In this document: positions 35,569 through 45,055 of the stretch, in pieces
Layout: every line of letters starts with the position of its first letter
Numbering within the stretch: the first letter of the stretch is position 1
NCBI GenBank assembly: GCA_040235565.1
Contig: JBECLA010000133.1
Location: 1-47,573, forward strand
DNA from: JAHEIJ01 sp040235565
Lineage (GTDB): Bacteria; Pseudomonadota; Gammaproteobacteria; UBA6429; Thiohalophilaceae
Reading direction: 5' to 3'
Length of the DNA stretch: 47,573 nucleotides
Program-made: the position numbers and the translations under genes
Notes under the pieces: generated by a model
What the model saw: only the letters and a program-made list of their open reading frames with translations
Databases searched by the model: none
What the model was told of the DNA's origin: nothing

Positions 35569-36603
35569 TTAGAACCTCCAATAGAAATCACCATCAATTT
35601 GTTTTGTTGATATTAAATACTTTAATTGCTTGAGTCGTGTAAACGCACGGAAATCGAAAATTTCCTGAGACATTGCGATACGATCATATATTTCACACAG
35701 CTCTTGCGCACCTTTTTCTGCTGTCCAGTTACATTTAAAACCTGGTAAAGTTTTGGAAATTTTTTCAAAATTAACTCTGTAACTTCTATTATCTCCACCA
35801 CTATCACCAAATGACACTTCGCAGCCAGGTATATTTTTTGCGACAATTTCAGCGATATCTTTTACTTGATAATTATCACCATCATGCCCGACATTAAAAA
35901 TCTGATTGTGCACCGTCTCTTTTGGCGCCTCCAAAGAACAAATAATTGCCTGACAAATATCCTGTACATGAACGAGTGGCCGCCATGGCGTCCCATCACT
36001 AATCATGGCAATTTTCTTTGTGGTCCATGCTAATCCAGACAGGTTGTTTAAAACAATATCAAATCGCATCCGCGGTGAAGCACCATAAGCAGTCGCGTTT
36101 CGCAGAAATGTCGGCGTAAACTCATCGCCCGCAAGGGCACCAACATCTTTTTCCACATTCACTTTACAGTGTGCATATGCGGTCTGTGGGTTTGTTTGTG
36201 ACTTTTCTGTCAAACTTCCTTCCAGACCGGCGCCATAGACACTACACGACGAGGTATAAACGAAGCGTTGTACCCCCACCTTTTTAGCTAATTTTGCCAA
36301 ATTAACCGAACCTTGATGATTAATTTTGAAAGTGACTTCAGGATTGTTCTGACCAAGAGGATCATTGGATAATTCCGCTAAATGCACGATTGCATCATGA
36401 CCATCAATGTCTTGCTCGGTAAAATTCCGCAGATCTTTATTAATAAACTTCGAAAACATCGGAAATTGTTTGCTGTCGCTATACAACCAACCATCGCGAT
36501 AATAACCTGTGTCAGTACCAGTTACATCATGACCACGTTGCATTAACATTGGAACCAATAAGGAACCAATGTATCCTTCAACGCCTGTTACAAATACTTT
36601 CAT
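35569..36603 (-). CDS. NAD-dependent sugar epimerase/dehydratase
   Basis: Extended SDR enzyme acting on a nucleotide sugar. The NAD motif is TGVEGYIGS (6-14), a TSSCSVYG strand carries the active-site serine, and Y143/K147 (TAYAHCK) form the catalytic pair. The C-terminal FRAFTRLKQLKYLI...GDFYWRF stretch is typical of a subfamily found beside RfbF-like cytidylyltransferases. Length 344 residues is normal. It is followed by the DUF4910 gene and preceded by the FG-GAP gene. Whether it epimerises, dehydrates or reduces cannot be decided from motifs. Confidence 0.87.
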   Translation of the reverse strand: MKVFVTGVEGYIGSLLVPMLMQRGHDVTGTDTGYYRDGWLYSDSKQFPMFSKFINKDLRNFTEQDIDGHDAIVHLAELSNDPLGQNNPEVTFKINHQGSVNLAKLAKKVGVQRFVYTSSCSVYGAGLEGSLTEKSQTNPQTAYAHCKVNVEKDVGALAGDEFTPTFLRNATAYGASPRMRFDIVLNNLSGLAWTTKKIAMISDGTPWRPLVHVQDICQAIICSLEAPKETVHNQIFNVGHDGDNYQVKDIAEIVAKNIPGCEVSFGDSGGDNRSYRVNFEKISKTLPGFKCNWTAEKGAQELCEIYDRIAMSQEIFDFRAFTRLKQLKYLISTKQIDGDFYWRF

Positions 36604-36633
36604 TTTTTCTCTCCAAATTATACTTATATATAT

Positions 36634-38886
36634 TTATTTTGCATCGAATATAGAAATATTCCGCCCGCATGTGTTGCTTTTATTTTCGTACATTAACACA
36701 CGATTATGCCCCCAACCTATGGAAATAATGTCATTATCGCCATCATTATCAATATCTACCACTTGAGCACCATCATGGTGTTCATCCCCTCGATATACAA
36801 GTTCTTGCCGCCAGTTTGTTCCATCACCGGATGTATTATAATATATCATCAATCTGGCGCTGCCCGGATCAACAAGGTTGTGCTCCCCTACAACCACATC
36901 CAAGTCACCATCTTTGTCCATATCCGCAACGTCAAGACTCATTGGCCCAATCACATCTGCAATTTTGTGTTCTTCCCACGGATGTGTAACATCATCACTT
37001 GCCTGATACCAGGCCAGCTTACCTTCCTTACTGATCGCCTCATAGCCTATTACAACATCAAGCTTCCCGTCACCATTGATGTCTGCGACTACGTTCCGGT
37101 CCGGGTTTTCTAATGTTTTATAGATATAGTTCTTTTTCCATTCTTGTTCATTTCGCAGCCATTCTGTACCCAGCACAAGATCAATGTCCTTGTCGTTATC
37201 AATATCCGCAGAACTCAGTGCCTCATCTTGTGATGCCCTTGATAAATTATCCAGCTGCCATTTTTCAGTCGTCGGGTTTTCTGGCACAGTAAGGAGTTGT
37301 ATTCCTTGTCCATGTTTATGCCATGATAGAGCAACTCCCATCCTATCGTTTAAATATTTAGCTATCGCGACACCTTGCAGAAAATCCCCAGTTCCTTCTG
37401 GTATGTTATGATGAATATAAAAATGACCTTGACCATCATTCTTTGCCCATGCAAATTTTGAATTGGATTCCGCGCCTTTGCCCTCGGTAGCTAATATATC
37501 GTTAAACCCATCGCCATCAATATCGAATACCGCAGCCACATTATTTACTTTTTCGCCGAAAGGAATGCGCTCCCATGTCACTTCAGGAACAACAGGATTT
37601 TTATACCACCAACCACCAGTAATGATATCCCGGAATCCATCGCTATCAAGGTCTGCAGAATATATAAAAATAGATGTCCATGGTTTAGAATCATCTATGA
37701 CGTGTCGGGTCCACTTTTGTGTGTTAACGTTGCAAGTTAAATTCTCCCATAATTCAACAGACGTATAATCACCTGACCAGTTAGCTCCGAACAGGTCGAC
37801 ATCACCGTCACTTTCGATATCAAATAAGCGCATACTGTGTGAACCATGTTCTGACAGTATTTGTTTATACCATTTGGAACCATTTCCATAATTCTTGTAA
37901 ATTACAACTTCGTCCGGGTCTTTCCCCTGGTGCATTTCAGCTGTGACAATGTCAATATCTCCATCATTATCCATATCTTCAGCACCCACAAAATGATGAA
38001 CGGTTTCGACATTATCAACAACAATATGCTCTTTCCATGTCATGGTTCTATCAAGCGGTGCTTCAAACCATGAGATATGATAATAATCTCCTTCTTTCTC
38101 TGCTGGAGAAAGGATAATGTCTGTCCTGTTATCGTTATTTATATCCGCGATAGTTATATAGGTATGCGGCCATTTCCAGGTGTCACCATAAGTGTAAGCT
38201 ATCCAGTCTTTCTCATTTATTTTACCTGGATTCTTATACCATTGATTATTCACAATAATATCGGATTTATTGTCGCCATCGATATCTGCAACAGCCAGCC
38301 CTTCTCCATCAGGCACAGGCAAAATGAACGAATCCCAATTTATTGAATTGTTATTTTTAAGAATTGTTATTGTTTTACCTGATCCCCCAAAGGCACTTTG
38401 GTCGCGCGCAACCACATCCAAATCACCATCAAGATCGAAATCATCAAGCTCAAGATCATGGAATTGTTTATGTGCTATTTGATTTGGTTCCCAGTGTGGG
38501 TTTTTAAACCACACAATCCCATCCTTTGTAAGACTGACAATATCAGTTAAACCATCATTATCTACATCTGCCAGCTCATGATCAGTAGTAAATTTATATC
38601 CAGTCGCAATGAGGCTTTTTTTCTTACTATTTCCATCATACCAGTAGAGATCTTTTGAGCCATAGCCACTAACAACCATATCAATTATTCCATCATTATT
38701 AATATCTCCAACTGACTTACCCCAGGGCTCATCTGGTGATTTATTGTCTATTAAATGATGATTGAATTGAATCTTTGATGCTGAAAAATCTTTGTCTTTA
38801 GTTTTATTAACTACCTGATATGCAGTTAATCCTATAATTATTACAATAGGTAAAATATAGCTTTTGTTCCTTAAGCTTTTCTGCAA
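36634..38886 (-). CDS. FG-GAP/VCBS repeat protein, membrane-anchored
   Basis: 750 residues. After one N-terminal hydrophobic segment (about 10-25) the rest should be outside the inner membrane. I count 13 calcium-loop units of the D-x-D-x-D-G type (for example DINNDGIIDMV, DIDGDGFNDIL, DMDKDGDLDVV), spaced about 50 residues apart and separated by repeated W-rich strands such as WYKNP, consistent with two stacked beta-propellers of the integrin alpha/FG-GAP kind. No enzyme motif is visible. It sits inside the sugar-nucleotide genes, so it may bind the polysaccharide or calcium at the surface; this is inference. Frame is intact. Confidence 0.85.
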   Translation of the reverse strand: MQKSLRNKSYILPIVIIIGLTAYQVVNKTKDKDFSASKIQFNHHLIDNKSPDEPWGKSVGDINNDGIIDMVVSGYGSKDLYWYDGNSKKKSLIATGYKFTTDHELADVDNDGLTDIVSLTKDGIVWFKNPHWEPNQIAHKQFHDLELDDFDLDGDLDVVARDQSAFGGSGKTITILKNNNSINWDSFILPVPDGEGLAVADIDGDNKSDIIVNNQWYKNPGKINEKDWIAYTYGDTWKWPHTYITIADINNDNRTDIILSPAEKEGDYYHISWFEAPLDRTMTWKEHIVVDNVETVHHFVGAEDMDNDGDIDIVTAEMHQGKDPDEVVIYKNYGNGSKWYKQILSEHGSHSMRLFDIESDGDVDLFGANWSGDYTSVELWENLTCNVNTQKWTRHVIDDSKPWTSIFIYSADLDSDGFRDIITGGWWYKNPVVPEVTWERIPFGEKVNNVAAVFDIDGDGFNDILATEGKGAESNSKFAWAKNDGQGHFYIHHNIPEGTGDFLQGVAIAKYLNDRMGVALSWHKHGQGIQLLTVPENPTTEKWQLDNLSRASQDEALSSADIDNDKDIDLVLGTEWLRNEQEWKKNYIYKTLENPDRNVVADINGDGKLDVVIGYEAISKEGKLAWYQASDDVTHPWEEHKIADVIGPMSLDVADMDKDGDLDVVVGEHNLVDPGSARLMIYYNTSGDGTNWRQELVYRGDEHHDGAQVVDIDNDGDNDIISIGWGHNRVLMYENKSNTCGRNISIFDAK

Positions 38887-38984
38887 GAAACTTATCCTCT
38901 CTCAGCGCGAGCAAAGACACAGCATAATCTGAATAAAAATATTAAAATTATTTTTTGAGTGTATTTCTTTCATTTAATCAATTG

Positions 38985-40262
38985 TTAGTCGTAAACATTT
39001 ATTTCCGGTATAGGAACAACGAATTTACCGCCCCATTCACGCACATATTCTAATTGTTTCATAATCTCAGTTTTAAGATTCCAGGGTAATATAAATATAT
39101 AATCCGGCTTTGTTTCTTTTATTACATCAGGCGACAAGATTGGGATATGTGTTCCCGGAGTATATCTTCCCTGTTTGTGAGGACTTCTATCGACTGTGTA
39201 ATCGAGAAAATCTCGTCGTATACCACAATAGTTTAGCAATGTGTTCCCTTTTCCTGGTGCACCATAACCCGCAACTGATTTACCTTCCCTTTTTGCTTTT
39301 ATAAGAAAATCGAGTATATTACGTTTCGTTTTCCTCACATTCTCTTCGAAATCAGTATATTTTCTTAGTGTAGAAAATCCTTCGTCCACTTCGCGCCGTA
39401 ATAATTCTTCAGCTCGGGTTGACATGGATTTTGTTTTATCTTGTTCATGACACGCATAAATTCGAATTGATCCACCGTGAGTTGGTATTTCCTCAACGTC
39501 AAATAATTTCAAACCGTGGTGATTGAATATGTTTGTAACGGCCAGGAAGGACAAGTAAGAAAAGTGCTCGTGATATATAGTATCAAACTGATTGTATCTC
39601 ATAAGCTGATATAAATGAGGAAACTCCATGGTAATAACACCATTTTCACTCAGCAATTCTTTCATGCCAGACACAAAATCATTTATATCAGGGACATGTG
39701 CCAGCACATTATTACCTAGCAACAAATCCGGTTTACCATATTTTGAGGCAATCATTTTTGCCGTTTCTTGCCCAAAAAACTCTGTAATACTGTTAACGCC
39801 TTTTTCTTTCGCAGCCTCAGCACAATTCTTGGCTGGCTCTATCCCATAACATGGAATTCCCTTATTTACAAAATGCTGTAACAAATAACCATCATTACTG
39901 GCTATTTCCATAACCAGACTTGAGTTTGTATAGTTATATTTTTCTGTAATCATATCGACATATTTTCCAGCATGCTCAACCCAACTGTCCGAGTATGATG
40001 AAAAGTATGCGTACTCATTCGCGAAAATTTGTTCAGGGGCAACAAATTCTTCTAATTGAACCAGAAAACATTCTTCACATACGTAAGCATGCAATGGATA
40101 AAATGGCTCCATATTATTGAGCTCATGCGGTTCTATATGTGTCTGGCACAAGGGTGACATACCAAGATCTACCATAGTGAACTTCAATTCAGATGAACAG
40201 AAACGACATTTTGCTGATGTTCCCGTATCTACAGCGAAGTATTCATTGTTTTTATGGTTCAT
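38985..40262 (-). CDS. Sugar C-methyltransferase (TylC3-like class I SAM enzyme)
   Basis: 425 residues with three parts: an N-terminal zinc site of C19, C22, C62 and C65; a class I SAM domain with MEIASNDGYLLQHF (about 118-131); and a C-terminal Rossmann domain (GYGAPGKGNTLLNYC). The catalytic YHEHFSYLS motif of NDP-hexose 3-C-methyltransferases (TylC3/TcaB9 class) is present. It should add a methyl to a carbon of a 4-keto-nucleotide-sugar, giving a branched deoxysugar. It is 31 bases after the GT2 gene, and the cluster also has a cytidylyltransferase and an SDR; the matching 4,6-dehydratase is missing from the window. Confidence 0.88.
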   Translation of the reverse strand: MNHKNNEYFAVDTGTSAKCRFCSSELKFTMVDLGMSPLCQTHIEPHELNNMEPFYPLHAYVCEECFLVQLEEFVAPEQIFANEYAYFSSYSDSWVEHAGKYVDMITEKYNYTNSSLVMEIASNDGYLLQHFVNKGIPCYGIEPAKNCAEAAKEKGVNSITEFFGQETAKMIASKYGKPDLLLGNNVLAHVPDINDFVSGMKELLSENGVITMEFPHLYQLMRYNQFDTIYHEHFSYLSFLAVTNIFNHHGLKLFDVEEIPTHGGSIRIYACHEQDKTKSMSTRAEELLRREVDEGFSTLRKYTDFEENVRKTKRNILDFLIKAKREGKSVAGYGAPGKGNTLLNYCGIRRDFLDYTVDRSPHKQGRYTPGTHIPILSPDVIKETKPDYIFILPWNLKTEIMKQLEYVREWGGKFVVPIPEINVYD

Positions 40263-40293
40263 GACTAATGGCCCTTAAACATAATTTTAATTT

Positions 40294-41190
40294 CTATTTA
40301 CTGTTATGAGTTGTGAGTTTATGGTAATATTTTTGTAGCATTTCTCGAAGGTCGTTTGCCAGCTTGTTTCTAGACCACCTAAGTTGCTTGAAATAATATC
40401 TATATAAACATTTTTTCTCACGCAACCTTAAGGGCGTGCGTTTAATGCCCTTGAGATATGCATATTGAAGTTTAAATGTTTGAAATAACATCAGATTTTT
40501 CATTTCTGGATCGTAGTGCTTGACTACTTCTTCTGCGCTCTTCAAATGCGTCGCAGTTTTTTCGTCCATTCTCCTGTAAAAATACGAGTTTGGTACTTCA
40601 TAGAATTTACCACGCAGTGCCAGCTCAGCCATGAGTACTGTGTCAGACGAATAATAGGGTTTAATCAAATCAGTATCTGCTAATGCCTCTCTGCGTATCA
40701 CACCATTCATAACGTTATTTAACCTGACTCTTTCCAGAAACTTTTCGTACCTCCGACAGGGACTTTCATCAGTCAAATGCAGATCATCATAAACTATCTC
40801 TGCGTCCTGAATTGATGTCTGGAATAGCTTGGTTTTAGGAAAAGCGATTACGACATCAGGATATCGCTCGAGAATGTTGACGCAATTCTTCAAGAAGTCT
40901 GGATCAATGAGATCATTGCAAGAGGCCCATTTAAAATATTTGCCACTTGATTTGAGGTATACCGCGTTATAATTATCAGATGCACCTATGTTCCTGGAAT
41001 TTCGAATATACTTTATTCGCTTGTCTCTCGAGGCATAATCTTTACAGATTTCCTGGGAACGATCTGTGGAAGCATTGTCTGAGATTACCAATTCCAGATC
41101 GGCAAAACTTTGAGCAAGCACAGACTCAATTGCCTCGCAAATGAACTCTTCACCATTATAGACAGGCATTCCTACGCTAACTGTTGGCAT
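40294..41190 (-). CDS. Family 2 glycosyltransferase
   Basis: 298 residues, GT-A fold. The N-terminus has SVGMPVYNGEEFICEAIESVLAQSF and VISDNASTD, the usual GT2 signature for UDP/NDP-sugar binding. The second acidic motif reads WASCNDLIDPDF, an ND in place of the common DD, so metal binding may be altered. A charged, aromatic C-terminal tail contains LRLREKKCLYRYYFKQLRW. Likely transfers one sugar to a lipid-linked oligosaccharide at the cytoplasmic face. It lies between the methyltransferase and the pyruvyl transferase. Confidence 0.88.
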   Translation of the reverse strand: MPTVSVGMPVYNGEEFICEAIESVLAQSFADLELVISDNASTDRSQEICKDYASRDKRIKYIRNSRNIGASDNYNAVYLKSSGKYFKWASCNDLIDPDFLKNCVNILERYPDVVIAFPKTKLFQTSIQDAEIVYDDLHLTDESPCRRYEKFLERVRLNNVMNGVIRREALADTDLIKPYYSSDTVLMAELALRGKFYEVPNSYFYRRMDEKTATHLKSAEEVVKHYDPEMKNLMLFQTFKLQYAYLKGIKRTPLRLREKKCLYRYYFKQLRWSRNKLANDLREMLQKYYHKLTTHNSK

Positions 41191-41280
41191 AAAGTTACTC
41201 CCTCAGTTCCCCTTACCAGTCCAATAACTAAATTTAACTATTTGCATTTTTCCGTAAACCATTAAGTATCTATTTATTAC

Positions 41281-42645
41281 TTACAATAGAGTAATAATAT
41301 GATCATACTGTGCGTTTAGCGCTTCGCGGTATTCCTGGTTTTTTAATCGGATTTTACTTGATTCTTTTAGATACTCATTTTCTATACTATTTAACCTGGA
41401 TGTAAGATCATCGACTTCGAAGTCATCGAGATCTACAGCATAATTGCCCTGTCCCATATCCTCCAGAAGGTCTTTTGTCTTTCTGTAATAACAGATTCCA
41501 AGAGTGGGTTTTCCTGCGAGTAAAGATAAGACCGTCCCGTGGAATCGTGTGGTGACGGCAATATCTGCTGTTGCCAGAATATCCATTAATTCGAATATGG
41601 TTCGACCTGATTTTTTAACGTCTGCCAGATCATGTTCATTTCCGGTAGTCTCGATTAATCTGTCAACAACATCTTTAATGACATTCTCATCTTTCGGTTG
41701 AGTGGCAAAAAAGAAAACCCTGTATCCCTGGCGAATGATACCTGATGCAAATTCTGACAATTTATTTACATAAGCATTGTATTTAGTATCATCTGTAATG
41801 CACCAATATCTACTGTCATACATTGGCATGGGATTGATCGCAACAACTGGCTTTCTTTCATTACGCTGTGTGTCATTTGAATTCTGTTCAGCAACATTAA
41901 ACTTTAAACTATGGGCAAGATCGGGAAACACAGAGCCTTGACCTGTATATCCGGCTGACTTTATTAATTTTTTTGAGGCCAAATCCCTGAAAGACACATA
42001 ATTTGCAAACTTAAGGGCCCATCGAATTAAACGTTTACTCAGTCGAGAATCAAGTGGACCAGCGCCGACACTAATATAGTAAATTGAGGCACCTGATATT
42101 TTTGCAAGAACTGACCATTTTAATAAGGTGTAGGGGAATCCCCACGGCCCTCCAAAGTTGTCGAGAAACTGGTTGGACCCGGTTATGAATAAGGCATCCA
42201 GTTTTTTAACAATTTTATAAGATCGATATAAAAACTTTATTTCCTCAATCAATTGAGAAACAAGAGAGACCAGTTTTGATATAATTTTTAATGCATAATT
42301 TAATAATGGTATTTTTTTAAATGTACTTTTAATATCTACAGCGCTTGTAATATTTATATTTCGATTACTATTTAACAAATCAGATGACGACTTATCATTT
42401 TCAATCTTCTCCGGTATACAGGTTTCGATATGATTCTCTTCCTTTCGATAGCGGATGGGAAAAGACGGTATGCTATACCTCTTCTCTGTATCACTCGGAT
42501 TGATTGAAAATCCATAAAGTATTAAATTTGGTAAACGTTCTTTTAGATTTTGTATGGTTGCCTCGATTATTGCTTCATCTCCCAAATTTTCATTCCCATA
42601 GTGACCAAAAATTCCAATCCTGACTGTTTTATCTGACGTTACCAC
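41281..42645 (-). CDS. Polysaccharide pyruvyl transferase family protein
   Basis: 454 residues. The N-terminal GIFGHYGNENLGDEAII is the CsaB/pyruvyl transferase start motif; TRFHGTVLSLLAGKPTLGICY near residue 365 is the second conserved motif. Members transfer pyruvate from PEP onto sugar hydroxyls, giving acidic ketals. Between them, residues about 55-150 form a long insert rich in S, N, K and amphipathic helices (IISKLVSLVSQLIEEI), which could be a membrane-associating or partner-binding element. The extremely AT-rich code matches this part of the locus. Acceptor sugar unknown. Confidence 0.82.
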   Translation of the reverse strand: MVTSDKTVRIGIFGHYGNENLGDEAIIEATIQNLKERLPNLILYGFSINPSDTEKRYSIPSFPIRYRKEENHIETCIPEKIENDKSSSDLLNSNRNINITSAVDIKSTFKKIPLLNYALKIISKLVSLVSQLIEEIKFLYRSYKIVKKLDALFITGSNQFLDNFGGPWGFPYTLLKWSVLAKISGASIYYISVGAGPLDSRLSKRLIRWALKFANYVSFRDLASKKLIKSAGYTGQGSVFPDLAHSLKFNVAEQNSNDTQRNERKPVVAINPMPMYDSRYWCITDDTKYNAYVNKLSEFASGIIRQGYRVFFFATQPKDENVIKDVVDRLIETTGNEHDLADVKKSGRTIFELMDILATADIAVTTRFHGTVLSLLAGKPTLGICYYRKTKDLLEDMGQGNYAVDLDDFEVDDLTSRLNSIENEYLKESSKIRLKNQEYREALNAQYDHIITLL

Positions 42646-43116
42646 TAATCATCCCTATACACTTGTTAAAATAATCAATATTTGAAATATATCTGCCTTA
42701 CACATCAATATTTAATCGAGCAGTTATATATTCTTGTCATATCTGGAATTAATCCAGATTCAATATTTTTATTTAGTATCCAGCCTATCTATTGCGTAAT
42801 AATCCAGACTTGTTTCATTAAAGCAGTAATTACACTTTGACCGGGTTCCCGCATGAATACTAATATTCTGAACAACTCGAAAGAACTATGATATCGTTCT
42901 TTAGTAATAGCTGATATTCCATCCATCCCGAATCAGCCGTACACAGGATAATAAATTTCTGACTTGTATATTTTAAAGAAAGTTACGTCTGGGAAGGATT
43001 AAATCGAAAGATTACGAAATATGGTGTATGCCAAACCTCATATTTTCAACTAATTTATTATACCCATATAAACTTATAATATACTGAATTATCTGGATTA
43101 AAATTTGTCTCGAACT
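42646..43116. other. 471-base non-coding gap
   Basis: AT-rich region with no supported reading frame in any of the six frames. A 7-base-armed inverted repeat (ATCTGGA and TCCAGAT, 42741-42759) is followed by a T-rich stretch on the plus strand, but no plus-strand gene ends there. The words AATCCAG/CTGGATT recur several times (for example near 42752, 42811 and 43091). It probably contains the promoter of the pyruvyl transferase gene; no RNA gene was recognised. Confidence 0.5.
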
Positions 43117-43869
43117 CTACTTGCGTGCAAGGACGCTGTAATTGGTTGTCAATTTGTCATTGCCATGACTGAATTTATCAAGGTTTTTTCCTGCGATATT
43201 TGTAAATGGGATAAGCGTTTTTCTCAATACTCTCCGGAACAGTTCTTTCTCTACATATATATTCATACAGACATTTAGCGTACGAAATAAACCGGCATAA
43301 GAATGGCCTTCTGGCTCTATGATTACGTCTGAAAAGTCTGAAAGAAGTGTTTTTAGACCATCAGGTAGAAATCGCCACCGTTCATCATGATGACGAGGAA
43401 ACAATGCAGGGACACTGAGAAAGAGGTATGCCCCTGGCTTCAATACGCGGTGTATTTCTGCTACCACCGCAGTGGGGTTTTTCACATAGTTTAATACCTG
43501 AGTACATATTACTACGTCGAATTTCTGATCAGGAAAAGGAAGGGTTTCACCAATACCTATCACATCGAGCAATCCTTCAAACTGTGGATCAATTGCCACA
43601 TACAATCTGGTTTGCGTGTCTATCAATTTCCGATATGGCTGTATTCTCCCTCCCACATCCAGAACGTACAAATCATTTCCTGTTATATAATTACTCAGCC
43701 AGTTAGAGAATATCTTTTTTCTCTCTCGGTAGATCAAATAATCCGGGTTGCTGAGGTGCGGGTTATAACGCTCTTCACCAAGCAGTTTGGCACCGTCCCT
43801 GTGACGTCTGATATCAGACATACCGGTATCTGTAGTTTTATAATATTTATATGAAGGTGCTTCTTCCAT
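43117..43869 (-). CDS. Class I SAM-dependent methyltransferase (Methyltransf_11 type)
   Basis: 250 residues. Motif I reads LDVGGRIQPY (about 69-78); LPFPDQKFDVVICTQVLNYV (about 110-129) is the typical motif II/III region, followed by HRVLKPGAYLFLSVPALF. The first 60 residues are polar with a YLIYRERKKIF segment. It may O-methylate a sugar or modify a polysaccharide end; nothing shows the substrate. It stands alone between two non-coding AT-rich gaps of about 300-470 bases. No signal sequence. Confidence 0.83.
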   Translation of the reverse strand: MEEAPSYKYYKTTDTGMSDIRRHRDGAKLLGEERYNPHLSNPDYLIYRERKKIFSNWLSNYITGNDLYVLDVGGRIQPYRKLIDTQTRLYVAIDPQFEGLLDVIGIGETLPFPDQKFDVVICTQVLNYVKNPTAVVAEIHRVLKPGAYLFLSVPALFPRHHDERWRFLPDGLKTLLSDFSDVIIEPEGHSYAGLFRTLNVCMNIYVEKELFRRVLRKTLIPFTNIAGKNLDKFSHGNDKLTTNYSVLARK

Positions 43870-44217
43870 TTCGACCTCATAATATATTTAGTGCTGACAG
43901 ACTGTTAAATATGACTACCGAATTGATATTGTTAATAAATTTCACATATCTTAATTATAAGATATTAAGAAAATATTAAAAACAGGCGGGTTACCTCTTA
44001 ACATAATCATTATTTCTATAGTTTAAACCTAGCATAGTTAATGACTAATTATTTTCAATTTATCTTAACGTCAGGATAAATTAAAACAAACGTGATTAAA
44101 CAAAGCTCCGGGTTAATACTTATTATTTACAATGATTCCGTGAGATATTGTATGCATTTGATTTAATAGATGTTTTTCAGAGTTAATAGCGGTTTAAATC
44201 TCCAGGACCATTTCAGT
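43870..44217. other. AT-rich divergent spacer with two inverted repeats
   Basis: About 350 bases between a minus-strand methyltransferase and a plus-strand gene, with no frame supported. Two clear palindromes: TATCTTA-ATTA-TAAGATA (43947-43964) and AATTTATC with GATAAATT (44057-44064 and 44075-44082, 10-base spacer). They could be operator sites or hairpins for the flanking genes. No known regulator site was identified. Confidence 0.45.
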
Positions 44218-44967
44218 ATGCAACACTCATTAGTCTCGCTTTACGGTCAGAAGCCCTTAATGCTTCAAAATTTTCTGGAAACCCGTCTGGAACAATTAGT
44301 CAGCATATTTGGATCAGTATTTTCTCCTTATTCTATGGATCAAATTCACGCCACTATTTGTGGTCTGGAACATATTATGCTCAATGGTTTGTTCGTCAAT
44401 TTAAATTTTTATACTTTGCGAAATGAGAAAAGAATCATGCATATGGCTGAATTATTACAACATCTTCGATCTTCTGAAATATTACCCATTGACGTACGTA
44501 TCGGGGGATATAAATCTGCTGATAATTATGGTTTTACCAGCAATGGTAAACATCCATATGAGCGTTCATTTTTAATAAACGATGATAAAGTTGTAATGAT
44601 GGGATGGCCTGTTCGGAATGGAATTCCGGCATATGATTTGGCTAATTTTCGAAAATCATTTGAAAAATACAACGTTTTGCATAAATGGCACAAGACTTCA
44701 AATGATCTGGATAATGATTTCTATTTTGTTTTAGGTAAAATAGATCCCGAGATGCTGCGCAATGATGAAATAAGAACAAAAGAACATTGCGTTAGAAATA
44801 CATTATCAACTAGCGCACCTTTTGATATAAGAATTGATATGGGGACATTGTCAATTGTCAGCTACAAGAAACCAGACTTACCTGCTTCCAGCACTAATAA
44901 TATTTTATTAGACAACTTTACAGACACGGAAATTAATAATCTACTTGATACTGTTTGGCATCGTTGA
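44218..44967 (+). CDS. Unknown protein, 2H-phosphoesterase-like (tentative)
   Basis: 249 residues. One histidine motif is visible: DQIHATICGL (H44, T46), like the H-x-T-x motif of 2H phosphoesterases and 2'-5' RNA ligase folds. The expected second H-x-T is absent; the nearest region is GTLSIVSYKKPDLP, where the motif would be degenerate. A long conserved-looking middle segment (NGKHPYERSFLINDDKVVMMGWPV) has no family I recognise. The ATG at 44218 has CAGGA about ten bases upstream; a longer form from 44170 has no ribosome site. It is the only plus-strand gene in this part of the cluster, so it is probably transcribed alone. Confidence 0.65.
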   Translation: MQHSLVSLYGQKPLMLQNFLETRLEQLVSIFGSVFSPYSMDQIHATICGLEHIMLNGLFVNLNFYTLRNEKRIMHMAELLQHLRSSEILPIDVRIGGYKSADNYGFTSNGKHPYERSFLINDDKVVMMGWPVRNGIPAYDLANFRKSFEKYNVLHKWHKTSNDLDNDFYFVLGKIDPEMLRNDEIRTKEHCVRNTLSTSAPFDIRIDMGTLSIVSYKKPDLPASSTNNILLDNFTDTEINNLLDTVWHR

Positions 44968-45055
44968 ATTCAGGTAAAATATTCTACCTCGTTCCAATGC
45001 CAATTGATCCATTTCAATATATTATTAACCGGTATTAATATTTGTTTCACTGCAA

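Noticed and set aside
43117..44967. tRNA genes in the large AT-rich gaps
   Set aside because: No T-loop GTTCRANNC consensus or cloverleaf pairing was seen.
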